64,000 bases of DNA from Hydrogenophaga sp. GTDB lineage: Bacteria > Pseudomonadota > Gammaproteobacteria > Burkholderiales > Burkholderiaceae_C. Position 1 is the first letter of the stretch. Each line of letters starts with the position of its first letter. Below the pieces are notes generated by a model that saw only the letters and a list, made by a program, of their open reading frames with translations, was not told the origin of the DNA and did no database searches. The translations under genes were made by a program, and so were the position numbers. The stretch is from the NCBI RefSeq assembly GCF_011772445.1, contig NZ_WVZN01000044.1, positions 1-64,000 of the forward strand, read 5' to 3'. Of this stretch, positions 1 through 8,251 are shown piece by piece.

Positions 1-44
1 TCAAATCCGCGCCGCGATGCCCCGCTGCGCACGCCGTTGGCTAC

Positions 45-401
45 ATGCGTGAAATATCCGGGTTAGTGGTGCTCGCGGTGCTGGCCATCCTCGCGGCAAT
101 CGTGACCCCGGCCTACCTCGACCGCGTGGACGATGCCAAAGAAACCGTGCTGCGCCAGAACCTGGTTGGCATGCGCCAGGCCATTGACCAGTTCTTCCGG
201 GACAAGGGCCGCTATCCGCAGACGCTGGACGAACTCGTGCAGCAGCGGTATCTGCGCGCCGTGCCCGAAGACCCGATCACGCAGCGCATGGACTCATGGG
301 TCGCCATCCCCCAGCGCGCGGGCGAGACGGCTTCGGTGTTCGATGTGAAAAGCTCGGCCCAGGGGCGGGCTCGCGACGGGAGCTGGTTCCGTGATTGGTG
401 A
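45..401 (+). CDS. Type II secretion/type IV pilus pseudopilin-like protein (start uncertain)
   Basis: Small protein with one N-terminal hydrophobic segment (residues about 6-24) followed by a helix and the motif 'RYPQTLDELV...YL...PEDPIT', typical of GspG-type pseudopilins that build the periplasmic pseudopilus. The reading frame is open to the left edge of the window, so the true start may lie upstream. The frame upstream of the ATG gives Gly-Tyr just before the Met, resembling a prepilin peptidase site, but the acidic residue is one position off the usual Glu5. Its stop overlaps the start of the next gene, so both belong to one secretion-type operon with the GspF and GspE genes downstream. 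Confidence 0.7.
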   Translation: MREISGLVVLAVLAILAAIVTPAYLDRVDDAKETVLRQNLVGMRQAIDQFFRDKGRYPQTLDELVQQRYLRAVPEDPITQRMDSWVAIPQRAGETASVFDVKSSAQGRARDGSWFRDW

Positions 402-915
402 CTGCCCTTGCCGCCGCGAAGCGAGGCCACATTCGGCGCAGCGCGAACAACGTGGGTTTACCTTGTTGTTCGCGCTGCTGATGATGTTCCTGCTGGCCCT
501 GGCGACGCAGCGTGTCATGGCTGTGGTGTCGCAGCAGGCCCAACGCGAACGTGAGGCGGAGTTGCTTCGGGTGGGTTCGGCCATCGCAGCGGCCATCGGC
601 CGATACCACGAGGGCACGCCCGGTACGGTGAAGCGTTGGCCGTCGTCGCTCGAAGACCTGCTGGATGACCGCCGCATGATCGGCCTGCGCCGGCACTTGC
701 GCGAGGTCTACGCCGACCCGATCACGCGCCAGCCCCGCTGGGGCTTGGTGGCCGCTCCCGATGGGGGAATCGCGGGGGTCTACAGCCTGGGTGGCGGCGT
801 GCCCATCACCTCCGGTTCTCTTGAAGCGGTTCGATGGGGCTTCGCGGGCGCGACGTCTTACCAGCAGTGGCGCTTCGTGTACGTGCCCACGTTGCCTCAG
901 GCCGCACGGCCTTGA
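391..915 (+). CDS. Pseudopilin-like type II secretion protein lacking Glu5
   Basis: Predicted 174-residue pseudopilin. A charged leader of about 21 residues ends in 'RG', followed by 'FTLLFALLM' and a hydrophobic helix, as in prepilins cut by the prepilin peptidase. The usual Glu at mature position 5 is Phe here. The body contains 'WPSSLEDLL' and 'YADPITRQPRWGL', a motif common in pseudopilins of this type. It starts with GTG inside the end of the preceding gene (11-base overlap), which suggests translational coupling. Downstream lie GspF and GspE homologues. Which pseudopilin class it belongs to cannot be settled by eye. Confidence 0.75.
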   Translation: MIGDCPCRREARPHSAQREQRGFTLLFALLMMFLLALATQRVMAVVSQQAQREREAELLRVGSAIAAAIGRYHEGTPGTVKRWPSSLEDLLDDRRMIGLRRHLREVYADPITRQPRWGLVAAPDGGIAGVYSLGGGVPITSGSLEAVRWGFAGATSYQQWRFVYVPTLPQAARP

Positions 916-928
916 ACGCGGAAACAGC

Positions 929-2140
929 ATGGATTTCATGGTTCGATGCACCCGTCCCGGCGACGCCAGCGTGACCGAAGCGCGGCGCCAAGCCGGCTCT
1001 TTGGAGGCGCTTCGCGAGACTTTGCTGCACGAAGGCTGGATCGTGCTGGACGTCCGTCTGCTAGGTGTAGCGCGAGGCTCGAGCAATAGCCGGCAGGCAT
1101 TGGGAAGGACGGCCTACGCGGTCTTCTGCCGCGAGCTGACAACCTTGTTGCGCGCCGGCATGAGCGTGGTCGAAGCGGTGGATACGCTCGCCGCGCGCCA
1201 ACGGGTGGAGGCTCAGCCCAGGCGCATGGTGTCCCCGGCTCCGATGCTGCTGCAGCACCTTTCTCACGGCCTGCCACTCTCCCGCGCGCTGGGGATGTTG
1301 CCGGACACGCCCGGGGTGTTGGTAGCGGCGGTTCGCGCGGGTGAGCGCACCAGCGACCTCGTTCAGGCGCTGCAGGACTACCTTCGTTTCGACGAGCTCG
1401 TGGAGCGCTTGCGCAAACGAGTGGTCAGTGCTGCCATCTACCCCGCCATGGTCACGGCGCTTGGCCTGGGCATCTCACTGTTCCTCTTGCTGGTGGTGAT
1501 GCCCAGTTTTTCCCGCATGTATGCAGGACTGCAAGGTGGTGCCACGGGGTCAGGCAATGCCATGGTGCTGTTGAGCGTGTGGATCAAGGCCCATCAGGGG
1601 GCGGCCTTCGCTACGTTGGCGTTGGCCGTGGTGCTGATCGCTTGGTGGGTGTGGCGCGGTGGGGCCAGGCGTGCGCTGGACGCGGCCATCGAGGGCGTTC
1701 CCTGGCTCAGGGTACGCGTGCGGGACTTCCGCCTGGCCATGATGTACCAGACGTTGGCCCTGATGCTCAGCGGGGGCTACGCCATGGTGGACGCCTTGCG
1801 TGTGGCGCGTGACGCGGCGCTGGACCGGCGCTTGCGCGAGGGGCTGGACGCCTGCATGGCGCAGGTGGAGCAGGGGAAAGGCGTGGCCGAAAGCCTGGCG
1901 TTGCAGGGGCTGTGTGACGAGGTGGGCCGGCGCCTCATGGCCGCGGCCGAGCGCAATGGCGCGTTTCCGCGAGCGGCGGCGGTGGTCGCCGATCTGCACG
2001 GCGAACGCTTCGAGCTGTTCATCGAGCGCATGACCCGCGTGGTGGAGCCCGTGCTGTTGCTGGCCGTGGCCCTGATGGTTGGGGCCATCGTGGTCACCAT
2101 GTATCTGCCGGTGTTCGACATGGCCACGCGCCTTCGCTGA
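929..2140 (+). CDS. GspF/PilC-family inner-membrane assembly protein
   Basis: 404-residue polytopic inner-membrane protein of the GspF/PilC family, the platform that couples the assembly ATPase to pilus or pseudopilus growth. Two GspF domains are visible: the first around residues 70-190 ('FCRELTTLLRAGMSVVEAVDTL'), the second around 260-390 ('MYQTLALMLSGGYAMVDAL'). Hydrophobic segments lie near residues 175-200, 225-245 and 375-395. Length is normal for the family. The ATG at 929 is chosen because a GGAAA site precedes it and the product starts at the expected place; the frame extends further upstream without family similarity. It is followed 12 bases later by the GspE gene. Confidence 0.88.
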   Translation: MDFMVRCTRPGDASVTEARRQAGSLEALRETLLHEGWIVLDVRLLGVARGSSNSRQALGRTAYAVFCRELTTLLRAGMSVVEAVDTLAARQRVEAQPRRMVSPAPMLLQHLSHGLPLSRALGMLPDTPGVLVAAVRAGERTSDLVQALQDYLRFDELVERLRKRVVSAAIYPAMVTALGLGISLFLLLVVMPSFSRMYAGLQGGATGSGNAMVLLSVWIKAHQGAAFATLALAVVLIAWWVWRGGARRALDAAIEGVPWLRVRVRDFRLAMMYQTLALMLSGGYAMVDALRVARDAALDRRLREGLDACMAQVEQGKGVAESLALQGLCDEVGRRLMAAAERNGAFPRAAAVVADLHGERFELFIERMTRVVEPVLLLAVALMVGAIVVTMYLPVFDMATRLR

Positions 2141-2152
2141 CAAGGAGGATTC

Positions 2153-3814
2153 ATGACGAGCACACCATCGCCCGCTGAAGGCTTCTCGCCAACGGACGAC
2201 CTGCGCCTGAATCAAGCGGTCGAAGTGGCTCGGCAGGCCCATGCGGCGCAGGCCGCTTGCATCTGGGCAGGGCTCGTGCAAGGACTCGCCTTGGATGAAC
2301 CCACCTTGTCGGCGGCGCTGCTGCGACAGCAAGGGATTGCCGTCATGTTGGGCTCGGCTCTGCCGACCGGCGCACACGTGAGGCGTGTCGGCGGCGCGGG
2401 CGCGAGTCTGTATCGTGTGGAGACGGATCAAGGTGTGTTGCTGGCAGGGCCAGATCCCTGGTCCACAGCGAGCCAGGCGGCACTGATGCGCCAGCAAGGT
2501 GCGTCCGTGCGACTGGCGCTTGCGGACGCGGCTTGTCTGGCCTTGCTCGCGCAGCGGGCCGCTCAGGCCACTACGAATGGTGCACCAGCGCTCACGGCAC
2601 AGGCTTCTTCCGGTGCGGCCGGCGCCGACAGCCCCGTCGTGCGCTTCGTGGACCAGGCGATCGCGCACGGCCACGCCGAGGGCGCGAGCGACATCCACTT
2701 CGAAAGTGATCGCCGCGGTGTCGGCGTGAAGTACCGGTTGGATGGCGTGATGCTGCCGGGACCTCGCCTCGACGATGCCCAGCGGGCCGAGGAGGTGATT
2801 TCTCGCATCAAGGTGATGGCGCAGCTGGATATCACCGAGCGCCGCCGCCCTCAGGATGGACGCATCCGATGGAGCGCGCCAGTGAGCGCATCCGATGCGA
2901 TCGACATGCGGGTGTCGGTGATGCCCAGCATCTTTGGAGAGGATGCCGTTCTGAGGCTGCTGGACAAATCACAGCTTCGTCAGGGGCAGGACGAAATCTC
3001 GCTCGACACGCTGGGGTTCAAGGGTGAGGCAGCCCGGACCATGCGGCAGCTCGCGATGCGTCCCCACGGTATGCTGTTGGTGACGGGGCCGACGGGCAGC
3101 GGCAAGACCACGACGGTCTATGGTGCTCTGTCTGAGGTCAACGATGGATTGGGCAAGATCATCACCATCGAAGATCCGGTGGAGTACGAGCTGCCCGGCG
3201 TGTTGCAGATTCCGGTGAACGAGCAGAAGGGGCTCACATTCGCCACAGGCTTGCGCTCGATCCTGCGGCACGACCCCGACAAGATCCTGGTCGGCGAGAT
3301 CCGGGACGGCGAGACCGCGCGCATCGCGGTCCAATCGGCCCTCACCGGACACCTGGTTTTCACCACGGTTCACGCCAACAGCCTGCTCGACGTGCTGGGA
3401 CGTTTCGAGCACTTCGACATCGATCCGTTTTCCCTGGCTTCGGCGCTCAATGGCGTGGTTGTGCAGCGTTTGCTGCGGCGTCTGTGCACGCATTGCCTGC
3501 GGTTGGACGATCCCTCGCAGGACGATCGGAAAGTGCTGGGTGCGCTGTCGATCGAGCTGCCTGCGCGAGTACCTGTGGCTTGCGGTTGTGATCTGTGCCG
3601 GCACAGCGGTTACCGAGGACGTATGGTGGTCGCGGAAGTCCATTCGCTAGACGATCGGGTAAGAGACCTCATGGTGCGTCGCTCCAGCATCGCAGAGCTG
3701 CGTGCGGCCATGCGGGGTGCAGCGGCTCGGCCTCTGCTGCACCAGGCCATGGACGAGGTGAAGGCGGGAGTGACCAGCCTGGAGGAGGTGCGACGTGTGG
3801 TCGGCTGGGCGTAA
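2153..3814 (+). CDS. GspE/PilB-family secretion ATPase
   Basis: 553-residue cytoplasmic ATPase that powers type II secretion or type IV pilus assembly. The Walker A motif GPTGSGKTT lies at residues 312-320, followed by the Asp box ('IITIEDPVEY'), Walker B ('ILVGEIRDGETA') and His box ('GHLVFTTVHAN'). A tetracysteine zinc site is visible (Cys445, Cys448, Cys479, Cys482), usual for GspE. The first 150 residues are diverged. An AAGGAGG site sits just before the ATG. It works with the GspF homologue upstream, and its last codons overlap the next gene. Confidence 0.92.
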   Translation: MTSTPSPAEGFSPTDDLRLNQAVEVARQAHAAQAACIWAGLVQGLALDEPTLSAALLRQQGIAVMLGSALPTGAHVRRVGGAGASLYRVETDQGVLLAGPDPWSTASQAALMRQQGASVRLALADAACLALLAQRAAQATTNGAPALTAQASSGAAGADSPVVRFVDQAIAHGHAEGASDIHFESDRRGVGVKYRLDGVMLPGPRLDDAQRAEEVISRIKVMAQLDITERRRPQDGRIRWSAPVSASDAIDMRVSVMPSIFGEDAVLRLLDKSQLRQGQDEISLDTLGFKGEAARTMRQLAMRPHGMLLVTGPTGSGKTTTVYGALSEVNDGLGKIITIEDPVEYELPGVLQIPVNEQKGLTFATGLRSILRHDPDKILVGEIRDGETARIAVQSALTGHLVFTTVHANSLLDVLGRFEHFDIDPFSLASALNGVVVQRLLRRLCTHCLRLDDPSQDDRKVLGALSIELPARVPVACGCDLCRHSGYRGRMVVAEVHSLDDRVRDLMVRRSSIAELRAAMRGAAARPLLHQAMDEVKAGVTSLEEVRRVVGWA

Positions 3815-4865
3815 GCGCGTGTCGGTGTATCTGGGTGCCGGCCGCGCACTCGTCGTCCATCCATCGAAGGGGGAGATGGAGGTGGTCCTGCCATCAACGC
3901 GCCCGTTGATTGATCTGTTGGATGCGGTGGATCTCCAGACGGGGCGCGAGCAGGATCGCCCATGGACCGTCGATCTTCACCCCGGGACAGCCTTGTGTCC
4001 GGCGGTTGCGGTAAGCCTCCCGCGCGGCCTCAAGCGCGTGGACGAGGCAATGACGGTTGTTCGCGCGTTGGCATTGCAGGCGATGGGCTTTGCTGCCGAT
4101 GAACAGGCCGATCTCAGGTGCGCCTTGCCCGTGAACTGGGCGGCTGGACGATCGGTGGTCTGCGCCGCGATGGCGGCGGGTACGCACGATCTGTTGCTGG
4201 ACTGGTCGCAACGCCATGGCGGTCGCGTGGGTGCATTGCGACCGATGTGGTCGCGACTGACGCGGCCGAAGCCTGTGCCGATGGGGTGGGCGGATGCGCT
4301 GCGCTTCGAGCAGTATGTGGCGCATGGGGTATTCGATGCGACGGCCCAGGACTCCGTGTCGCTCGACATCGACTTCCTGGCGCTCCAGCGACAAGCCACG
4401 AGGCGGCGGCTCGCGCTGGTCGCCAGTTTGCTCACGTTGGTTGGCATCGGCATCGCAGATGTCTGGCTGTGGCGCGATGTTGGGCGTTTGCAGGCTGAAG
4501 TCGCGGCACTGGAGGCGGATGTGAACGCGCGGCGCGCAGCCGCCAGGGTTGAACCCGCACCGCTGACCGAGGCTCAGGCCAAGGCGCTCAAGGCTCTGTC
4601 CTGGGATTGGAACCGCGTCTACGGGCCGCTGGAGAGCATCGAGATTCCCGGTGTGCGCGTGATTTCTTTGGACGTTGACGCGATGGGTGGGCACGGGCGC
4701 GTCGAGTTTCATATGCCGGACGAGACCTCCATCCTGGCGATCACCGAGGGCTTGAACGATTCCGCTGCGCAAGTGGAGTGGCGCCTGCAGTCGGTGAACC
4801 GTGTCGGAGGTGGAGCGCCCGCCGGTGGAGGGGTGCGCGCCGTGTGGACGGGCGTCTTCAAGTAG
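3795..4865 (+). CDS. PilN/GspL-like assembly protein
   Basis: 356-residue bitopic protein. The N-terminal part (about 1-195) looks cytoplasmic; a single membrane helix lies near residues 205-222, followed by a short coiled coil ('LQAEVAALEADV') and a periplasmic alpha/beta domain. This is the layout of PilN or GspL, which link the assembly ATPase to the periplasmic machinery. The GTG start overlaps the end of the GspE gene by 20 bases; another GTG at 3819 is possible. No gspM-like gene follows, so the operon appears to end here. Similarity was judged from topology and context only. Confidence 0.65.
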   Translation: MWSAGRKRVSVYLGAGRALVVHPSKGEMEVVLPSTRPLIDLLDAVDLQTGREQDRPWTVDLHPGTALCPAVAVSLPRGLKRVDEAMTVVRALALQAMGFAADEQADLRCALPVNWAAGRSVVCAAMAAGTHDLLLDWSQRHGGRVGALRPMWSRLTRPKPVPMGWADALRFEQYVAHGVFDATAQDSVSLDIDFLALQRQATRRRLALVASLLTLVGIGIADVWLWRDVGRLQAEVAALEADVNARRAAARVEPAPLTEAQAKALKALSWDWNRVYGPLESIEIPGVRVISLDVDAMGGHGRVEFHMPDETSILAITEGLNDSAAQVEWRLQSVNRVGGGAPAGGGVRAVWTGVFK

Positions 4866-4981
4866 GACAAGCGCTCAAATTCCCTGTCTACGCCCCCTGG
4901 TTTGCGCTGCGGGCTTGCATCACGTAAGAAATACGCCCAGGATTCGACCCATCCCATTCGAACAACACCCGAGGAGCGCGC

Positions 4982-5263
4982 ATGAAGGCGATCTGGAAGG
5001 GCACCGTCGTTGCCGAAAGCGACGACATCGTGCTGGTCGAAGGCAACGCCTACTTTCCCGCCAGCGCCGTGCGCGCCGACGTGTTGCAGCACAGCAACCA
5101 CCACACCTACTGCCCCTGGAAGGGACAGGCCAGCTACCACAGCCTGCTCATCGACGGCGAGCTCAACCGCGACGCCGCCTGGTTCTACCCCGACCCCAAG
5201 CCCGAGGCCGAGATGGTGCGCGACCGCGTGGCCTTCTGGCGCGGCGTGCAGGTGGTGGACTGA
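4982..5263 (+). CDS. DUF427 domain protein
   Basis: 93-residue protein that is a complete single DUF427 domain: 'MKAIWKGTVVAES', 'VEGNAYFP', 'TYCPWKGQASYHS' and 'AWFYPDP' are its conserved blocks. The family is small and cytoplasmic, without an established reaction. A GAGGAG ribosome site precedes the ATG. The stop is only two bases before the egtB start, so it is probably co-transcribed with the ergothioneine genes; whether it plays a part in that pathway is unknown. Confidence 0.88.
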   Translation: MKAIWKGTVVAESDDIVLVEGNAYFPASAVRADVLQHSNHHTYCPWKGQASYHSLLIDGELNRDAAWFYPDPKPEAEMVRDRVAFWRGVQVVD

Positions 5264-5265
5264 GC

Positions 5266-6462
5266 ATGCGCCGCGACGCCATCGCCGACACGGCCGCGCG
5301 TTTTGCCGAGGTGCGCGCGCGCAGCGTGGCCCTGTGCGCCCCGCTGGCGCCCGAGGACCACGTGGTGCAGCCCGTGGTGGACGTCAGCCCGCCCAAGTGG
5401 CACCTGGCGCACACCACCTGGTTCTTCGAGGCCATGCTGCTCGCGCACGCCTCGCCGGGCTACACCGCTTTCCACCCGGCCTATGGCTACCTCTTCAACA
5501 GCTACTACGAAAACGAGGGCGAGCGCTGGCCGCGCGCGCAGCGCGGCCACCTGAGCCGGCCCACCGTGGCCGAGGTGCTGACCTACCGCGCGCACGTGGA
5601 CGCCGCGGTGCACGCCTGGCTCGCCACCGAGCCGCCCGCGCACTGGCTGGAGCGCCTGGAGCTCGGCCTGCAGCACGAGCAGCAGCACCAGGAACTGCTG
5701 CTCACCGACATCAAATACATCCTGGGCCACAACCCCCTGCGGCCCGCCTATTCGCTCGACGACACCACCGCCGTGACCGTGACGACCGAGCACCTGCCGC
5801 AAGCCGCCGCGCTGCAATGGACGGACCACCCCGGTGGCGTGGTTGCCATTGGCCACGCGGGCGACGGCTTCGCTTTCGACAACGAGGGCGCGCGCCACGA
5901 GGTGCTGCTCGCACCCTTCGCCATCGCGGATCGCCTGGTGAGCAACGCCGAGTACATCGCGTTCATCGAAGCCGGCGGCTACCGGCAGGCGAGCCACTGG
6001 CACGCCGACGGCTGGGACTGGCTGCGGCAGAACGCCGTCGTCGCGCCGATGTACTGGTTTCGCGGTGAGGGTGGCGCGTGGTGGCACCAGACCCTGTGCG
6101 GCCCGCAGGCCCTGCCGCCGCACGCGCCCGTCACCCACATCAGCTGGTTCGAAGCCAGTGCCTACGCCGACTGGGCCGGCGCGCGCCTGCCCACCGAGTT
6201 CGAATGGGAGGCCGCCGCCGCGCAAGGCATGGCGTGGGGCCAGCGCTGGGAATGGACCGCCAGCGCCTACACGCCGTACCCGGGCTTCCACCGCGCCGAG
6301 GGCTCGGTCGGCGAATACAACGGCAAATTCATGGTGAGCCAGCAGGTGCTGCGCGGCGCGTCCTTCGCCACGCCGCCGGGGCACCAGCGCCTCACCTACC
6401 GCAACTTCTTCCAGCCGCCGCTGCGCTGGCAGTACACCGGCATCCGCCTCGTCAAACCATGA
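5266..6462 (+). CDS. egtB: Ergothioneine biosynthesis sulfoxide synthase EgtB
   Basis: 398-residue non-haem iron enzyme that joins trimethylhistidine (hercynine) to a thiol donor and oxidises it, the central step of ergothioneine synthesis. An N-terminal DinB_2 domain carries likely iron ligands: His49 in 'WHLAHTTWFFE', His137 and His141 in 'HEQQHQE'. The C-terminal part is an FGE-sulfatase domain ('HISWFEASAYADWAGARLPTEFEWE' region, then 'RWEWTASAY' and 'GIRLVKP'). Length is normal for EgtB. It overlaps egtD by four bases. No egtA or egtC is nearby, which suits the bacterial types where EgtB uses cysteine directly, but that preference is inferred. Confidence 0.92.
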   Translation: MRRDAIADTAARFAEVRARSVALCAPLAPEDHVVQPVVDVSPPKWHLAHTTWFFEAMLLAHASPGYTAFHPAYGYLFNSYYENEGERWPRAQRGHLSRPTVAEVLTYRAHVDAAVHAWLATEPPAHWLERLELGLQHEQQHQELLLTDIKYILGHNPLRPAYSLDDTTAVTVTTEHLPQAAALQWTDHPGGVVAIGHAGDGFAFDNEGARHEVLLAPFAIADRLVSNAEYIAFIEAGGYRQASHWHADGWDWLRQNAVVAPMYWFRGEGGAWWHQTLCGPQALPPHAPVTHISWFEASAYADWAGARLPTEFEWEAAAAQGMAWGQRWEWTASAYTPYPGFHRAEGSVGEYNGKFMVSQQVLRGASFATPPGHQRLTYRNFFQPPLRWQYTGIRLVKP

Positions 6463-7478
6463 CCCGACGCCGCCACACCGCCCCCGCCATGCGCCCCGCG
6501 CGCGACACCACACCGTCTCCGGCCATCGCGCCCGAGTTGCGCGGCTTCGCCGACGACGTGCTCGCCGGCCTGTCGGGCAACCCCAAACGGCTCTCGTCCA
6601 AGTACTTCTACGACGACCGCGGCTCGCGCCTGTTCGAACGCATCATGCGGCTGCCCAGCTACTACCCCACGCGCTTGGAAGCCGCCATGCTGCGCCGCCA
6701 CGCGAAGGACCTGCTCGACGCGCTGGACACGGGCGGCTCGCCGATCGAGATGCTCGAACTCGGCAGCGGCGACGGCCGCAAGACCCTGGCCCTGTGCCGC
6801 GCCTGGCTCAAGGCGGGCGCGGAACTGGTCTATCGGCCGATGGACATCTCCGCCCAGGCGCTGGAACACCTGGGCGCGCGCATGGCGCGGCAGTTGCCCG
6901 CGCTCACCGTGCACCCCCTGTGCGGCGACTACTTCCAGACCTGGCCCATCCCCAGCGCGCGCCGCCGCCAGGTGGCCCTGTTCCTGGGCAGCAACCTCGG
7001 CAACTTCACCGACGCCGAGGCCGCGCGCTTCCTGCGGCGCGTGCGCGTGCACCTGCGCGTGGGCGACAGCCTGCTGCTCGGCCTGGACCTGCGCAAGGAC
7101 CCGCACACCGTGCTGGCCGCCTACGACGACCCCGAAGGCGTCACCGCCGCCTTCAACCTGAACCTGCTGCGCCGCCTCAACCGCGAGCTCGGCATGGACT
7201 TCGACCTCAAGCGCTTTCGCCACTACGCGAGCTACTGCCCCTTGCAGGGCGTGGCGCGCAGCTTCCTGGTGAGCCAGACGCGCCAGACCGTGCGCAGCCA
7301 CCTGCTCGACCACGCCTTCGACTTCGGGGCGGGCGAGTTCATCTACACCGAGCAATCGCAGAAGTACGAGCGCGCGGGCGTCGAGGCCCTGGCCCAGGGC
7401 AGCGGCTTCGAGGTGAAGGCCTGGTTCGAGGACCCCGAGCTGCCCTACGCGCTGGTGGTGTGCCGGGCCACAGGCTGA
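6459..7478 (+). CDS. egtD: L-histidine N-alpha-methyltransferase EgtD
   Basis: 339-residue SAM-dependent methyltransferase that trimethylates histidine to hercynine, the substrate of EgtB. Recognised by 'GLSGNPKRLSSKYFYDDRGS', the SAM-binding 'MLELGSGDGRKT', 'FLGSNLGNF' and the C-terminal 'EFIYTEQSQKY'. Length matches the EgtD/DUF2260 family. The ATG overlaps the egtB stop (ATGA), so translation is coupled; a second ATG at 6489 would drop the basic N-terminal tail and is the alternative start. No obvious regulatory sequence separates it from egtB. Confidence 0.93.
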   Translation: MTRRRHTAPAMRPARDTTPSPAIAPELRGFADDVLAGLSGNPKRLSSKYFYDDRGSRLFERIMRLPSYYPTRLEAAMLRRHAKDLLDALDTGGSPIEMLELGSGDGRKTLALCRAWLKAGAELVYRPMDISAQALEHLGARMARQLPALTVHPLCGDYFQTWPIPSARRRQVALFLGSNLGNFTDAEAARFLRRVRVHLRVGDSLLLGLDLRKDPHTVLAAYDDPEGVTAAFNLNLLRRLNRELGMDFDLKRFRHYASYCPLQGVARSFLVSQTRQTVRSHLLDHAFDFGAGEFIYTEQSQKYERAGVEALAQGSGFEVKAWFEDPELPYALVVCRATG

Positions 7479-7530
7479 GCCCGGGCGACAGCGCAGGCCC
7501 CTGTCGGCCAGGCGACAGCGGGCATCGGTA

Positions 7531-7558
7531 TTTTCACCAAGCATCCGCTTGCTGAAAT
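7531..7558. promoter_or_regulatory. TetR-type operator (inverted repeat)
   Basis: Inverted repeat with 12-base arms (10 of 12 matching) around ATCC; the core CAAGC-ATCC-GCTTG at 7538-7551 is perfect. It covers the predicted -35 box of the TetR-family gene that starts at 7586. Size and symmetry fit a TetR dimer site, so autorepression of the regulator and its operon is likely. Confidence 0.7.
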
Positions 7559-7577
7559 TGACGGCCGCTGCTATGTT
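7549..7577 (+). promoter_or_regulatory. Predicted sigma-70 promoter of the TetR/acyl-CoA operon
   Basis: TTGCTG at 7549-7554 and TATGTT at 7572-7577 are separated by 17 bases, close to the sigma-70 consensus and the only such pair before the TetR gene. The -35 box lies inside the right arm of the inverted repeat, so repressor binding would block RNA polymerase. Confidence 0.5.
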
Positions 7578-7585
7578 GGCGGCCG

Positions 7586-8251
7586 ATGCCAACCGACACC
7601 CTGGCCGATGAGGCCCCCCAGCGCCGCAGCCGCGGCCGCCCACGCAAGACCGCGGATGAACGCGACGACGGCAACCGCCGCCAGGCCCTGCTGCGCGCGG
7701 CCGCGCACCTGTTCCGCCGCAAGGGCTTCGCGGCCACCAGCACGCGCGACATCGCCGCCGCCGTGGGCATGCGCTCGGGCTCGCCCTTCTATCACTTCGA
7801 GAACAAGGAAGCGCTGCTCGCCGCCGTGATGGCGGAGGGCATGCAGCGCGCGCTGCAGCACCAGCGCGAGCGCATGGAAGCGGCCGTGGCCGCCGCGCCC
7901 GAGGCCTTGAGCGCGCGCGAGTGCCTGCGGGTGCTGGTGCGCGGCCACTTCCACAACCTGCTGGGCCCCGAGAGCGACCACATCCCGGTGATGCTCTACG
8001 AATGGCGCTGGCTCGCGCCGCCGCAGAAGCAGGTGGTGAGCGAGCTGATGGCCGAGTACGAGGCCGTGTGGGTGCCGGTGCTGCAGGCGCTGCGGCGCGA
8101 AGGCGCGCTCAAGGGCGACACGGCGCTGGCGCGGCTGCTGATCTTCGGCGCGCTGAACTGGACGGCGCAGTGGTACGACGCCGAGGGACCGGCCTCGCTC
8201 GACGAACTGACGGAGGCCGCGCTGCAACTCTTCGTCAAGGAGCTTCAATGA
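7586..8251 (+). CDS. TetR-family transcriptional regulator (AtuR-like position)
   Basis: 221-residue repressor with an N-terminal TetR helix-turn-helix at about residues 30-80 ('LFRRKGFAATSTRDIAAAVGM...FYHFENKEALL') after a basic 'RRSRGRPRK' tail; the C-terminal half is the ligand domain. It is the first gene of the acyl-CoA operon and overlaps the SDR gene by four bases, so it probably represses its own operon through the palindrome just upstream. In Pseudomonas, the atu terpene cluster is also controlled by a TetR protein (AtuR). The effector, perhaps an acyl-CoA, cannot be read from the sequence. Confidence 0.9.
   Translation: MPTDTLADEAPQRRSRGRPRKTADERDDGNRRQALLRAAAHLFRRKGFAATSTRDIAAAVGMRSGSPFYHFENKEALLAAVMAEGMQRALQHQRERMEAAVAAAPEALSARECLRVLVRGHFHNLLGPESDHIPVMLYEWRWLAPPQKQVVSELMAEYEAVWVPVLQALRREGALKGDTALARLLIFGALNWTAQWYDAEGPASLDELTEAALQLFVKELQ

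Noticed and set aside
1-60. Frameshift at the start of the first pseudopilin
   Set aside because: A one-base shift would give a basic leader from an ATG at 17, but the window starts here and the upstream sequence needed to judge it is missing.
7486-7506. CGACAG/CTGTCG hairpin after egtD
   Set aside because: Only six pairs, a nine-base loop and no T-run; a terminator here is possible but not supported.
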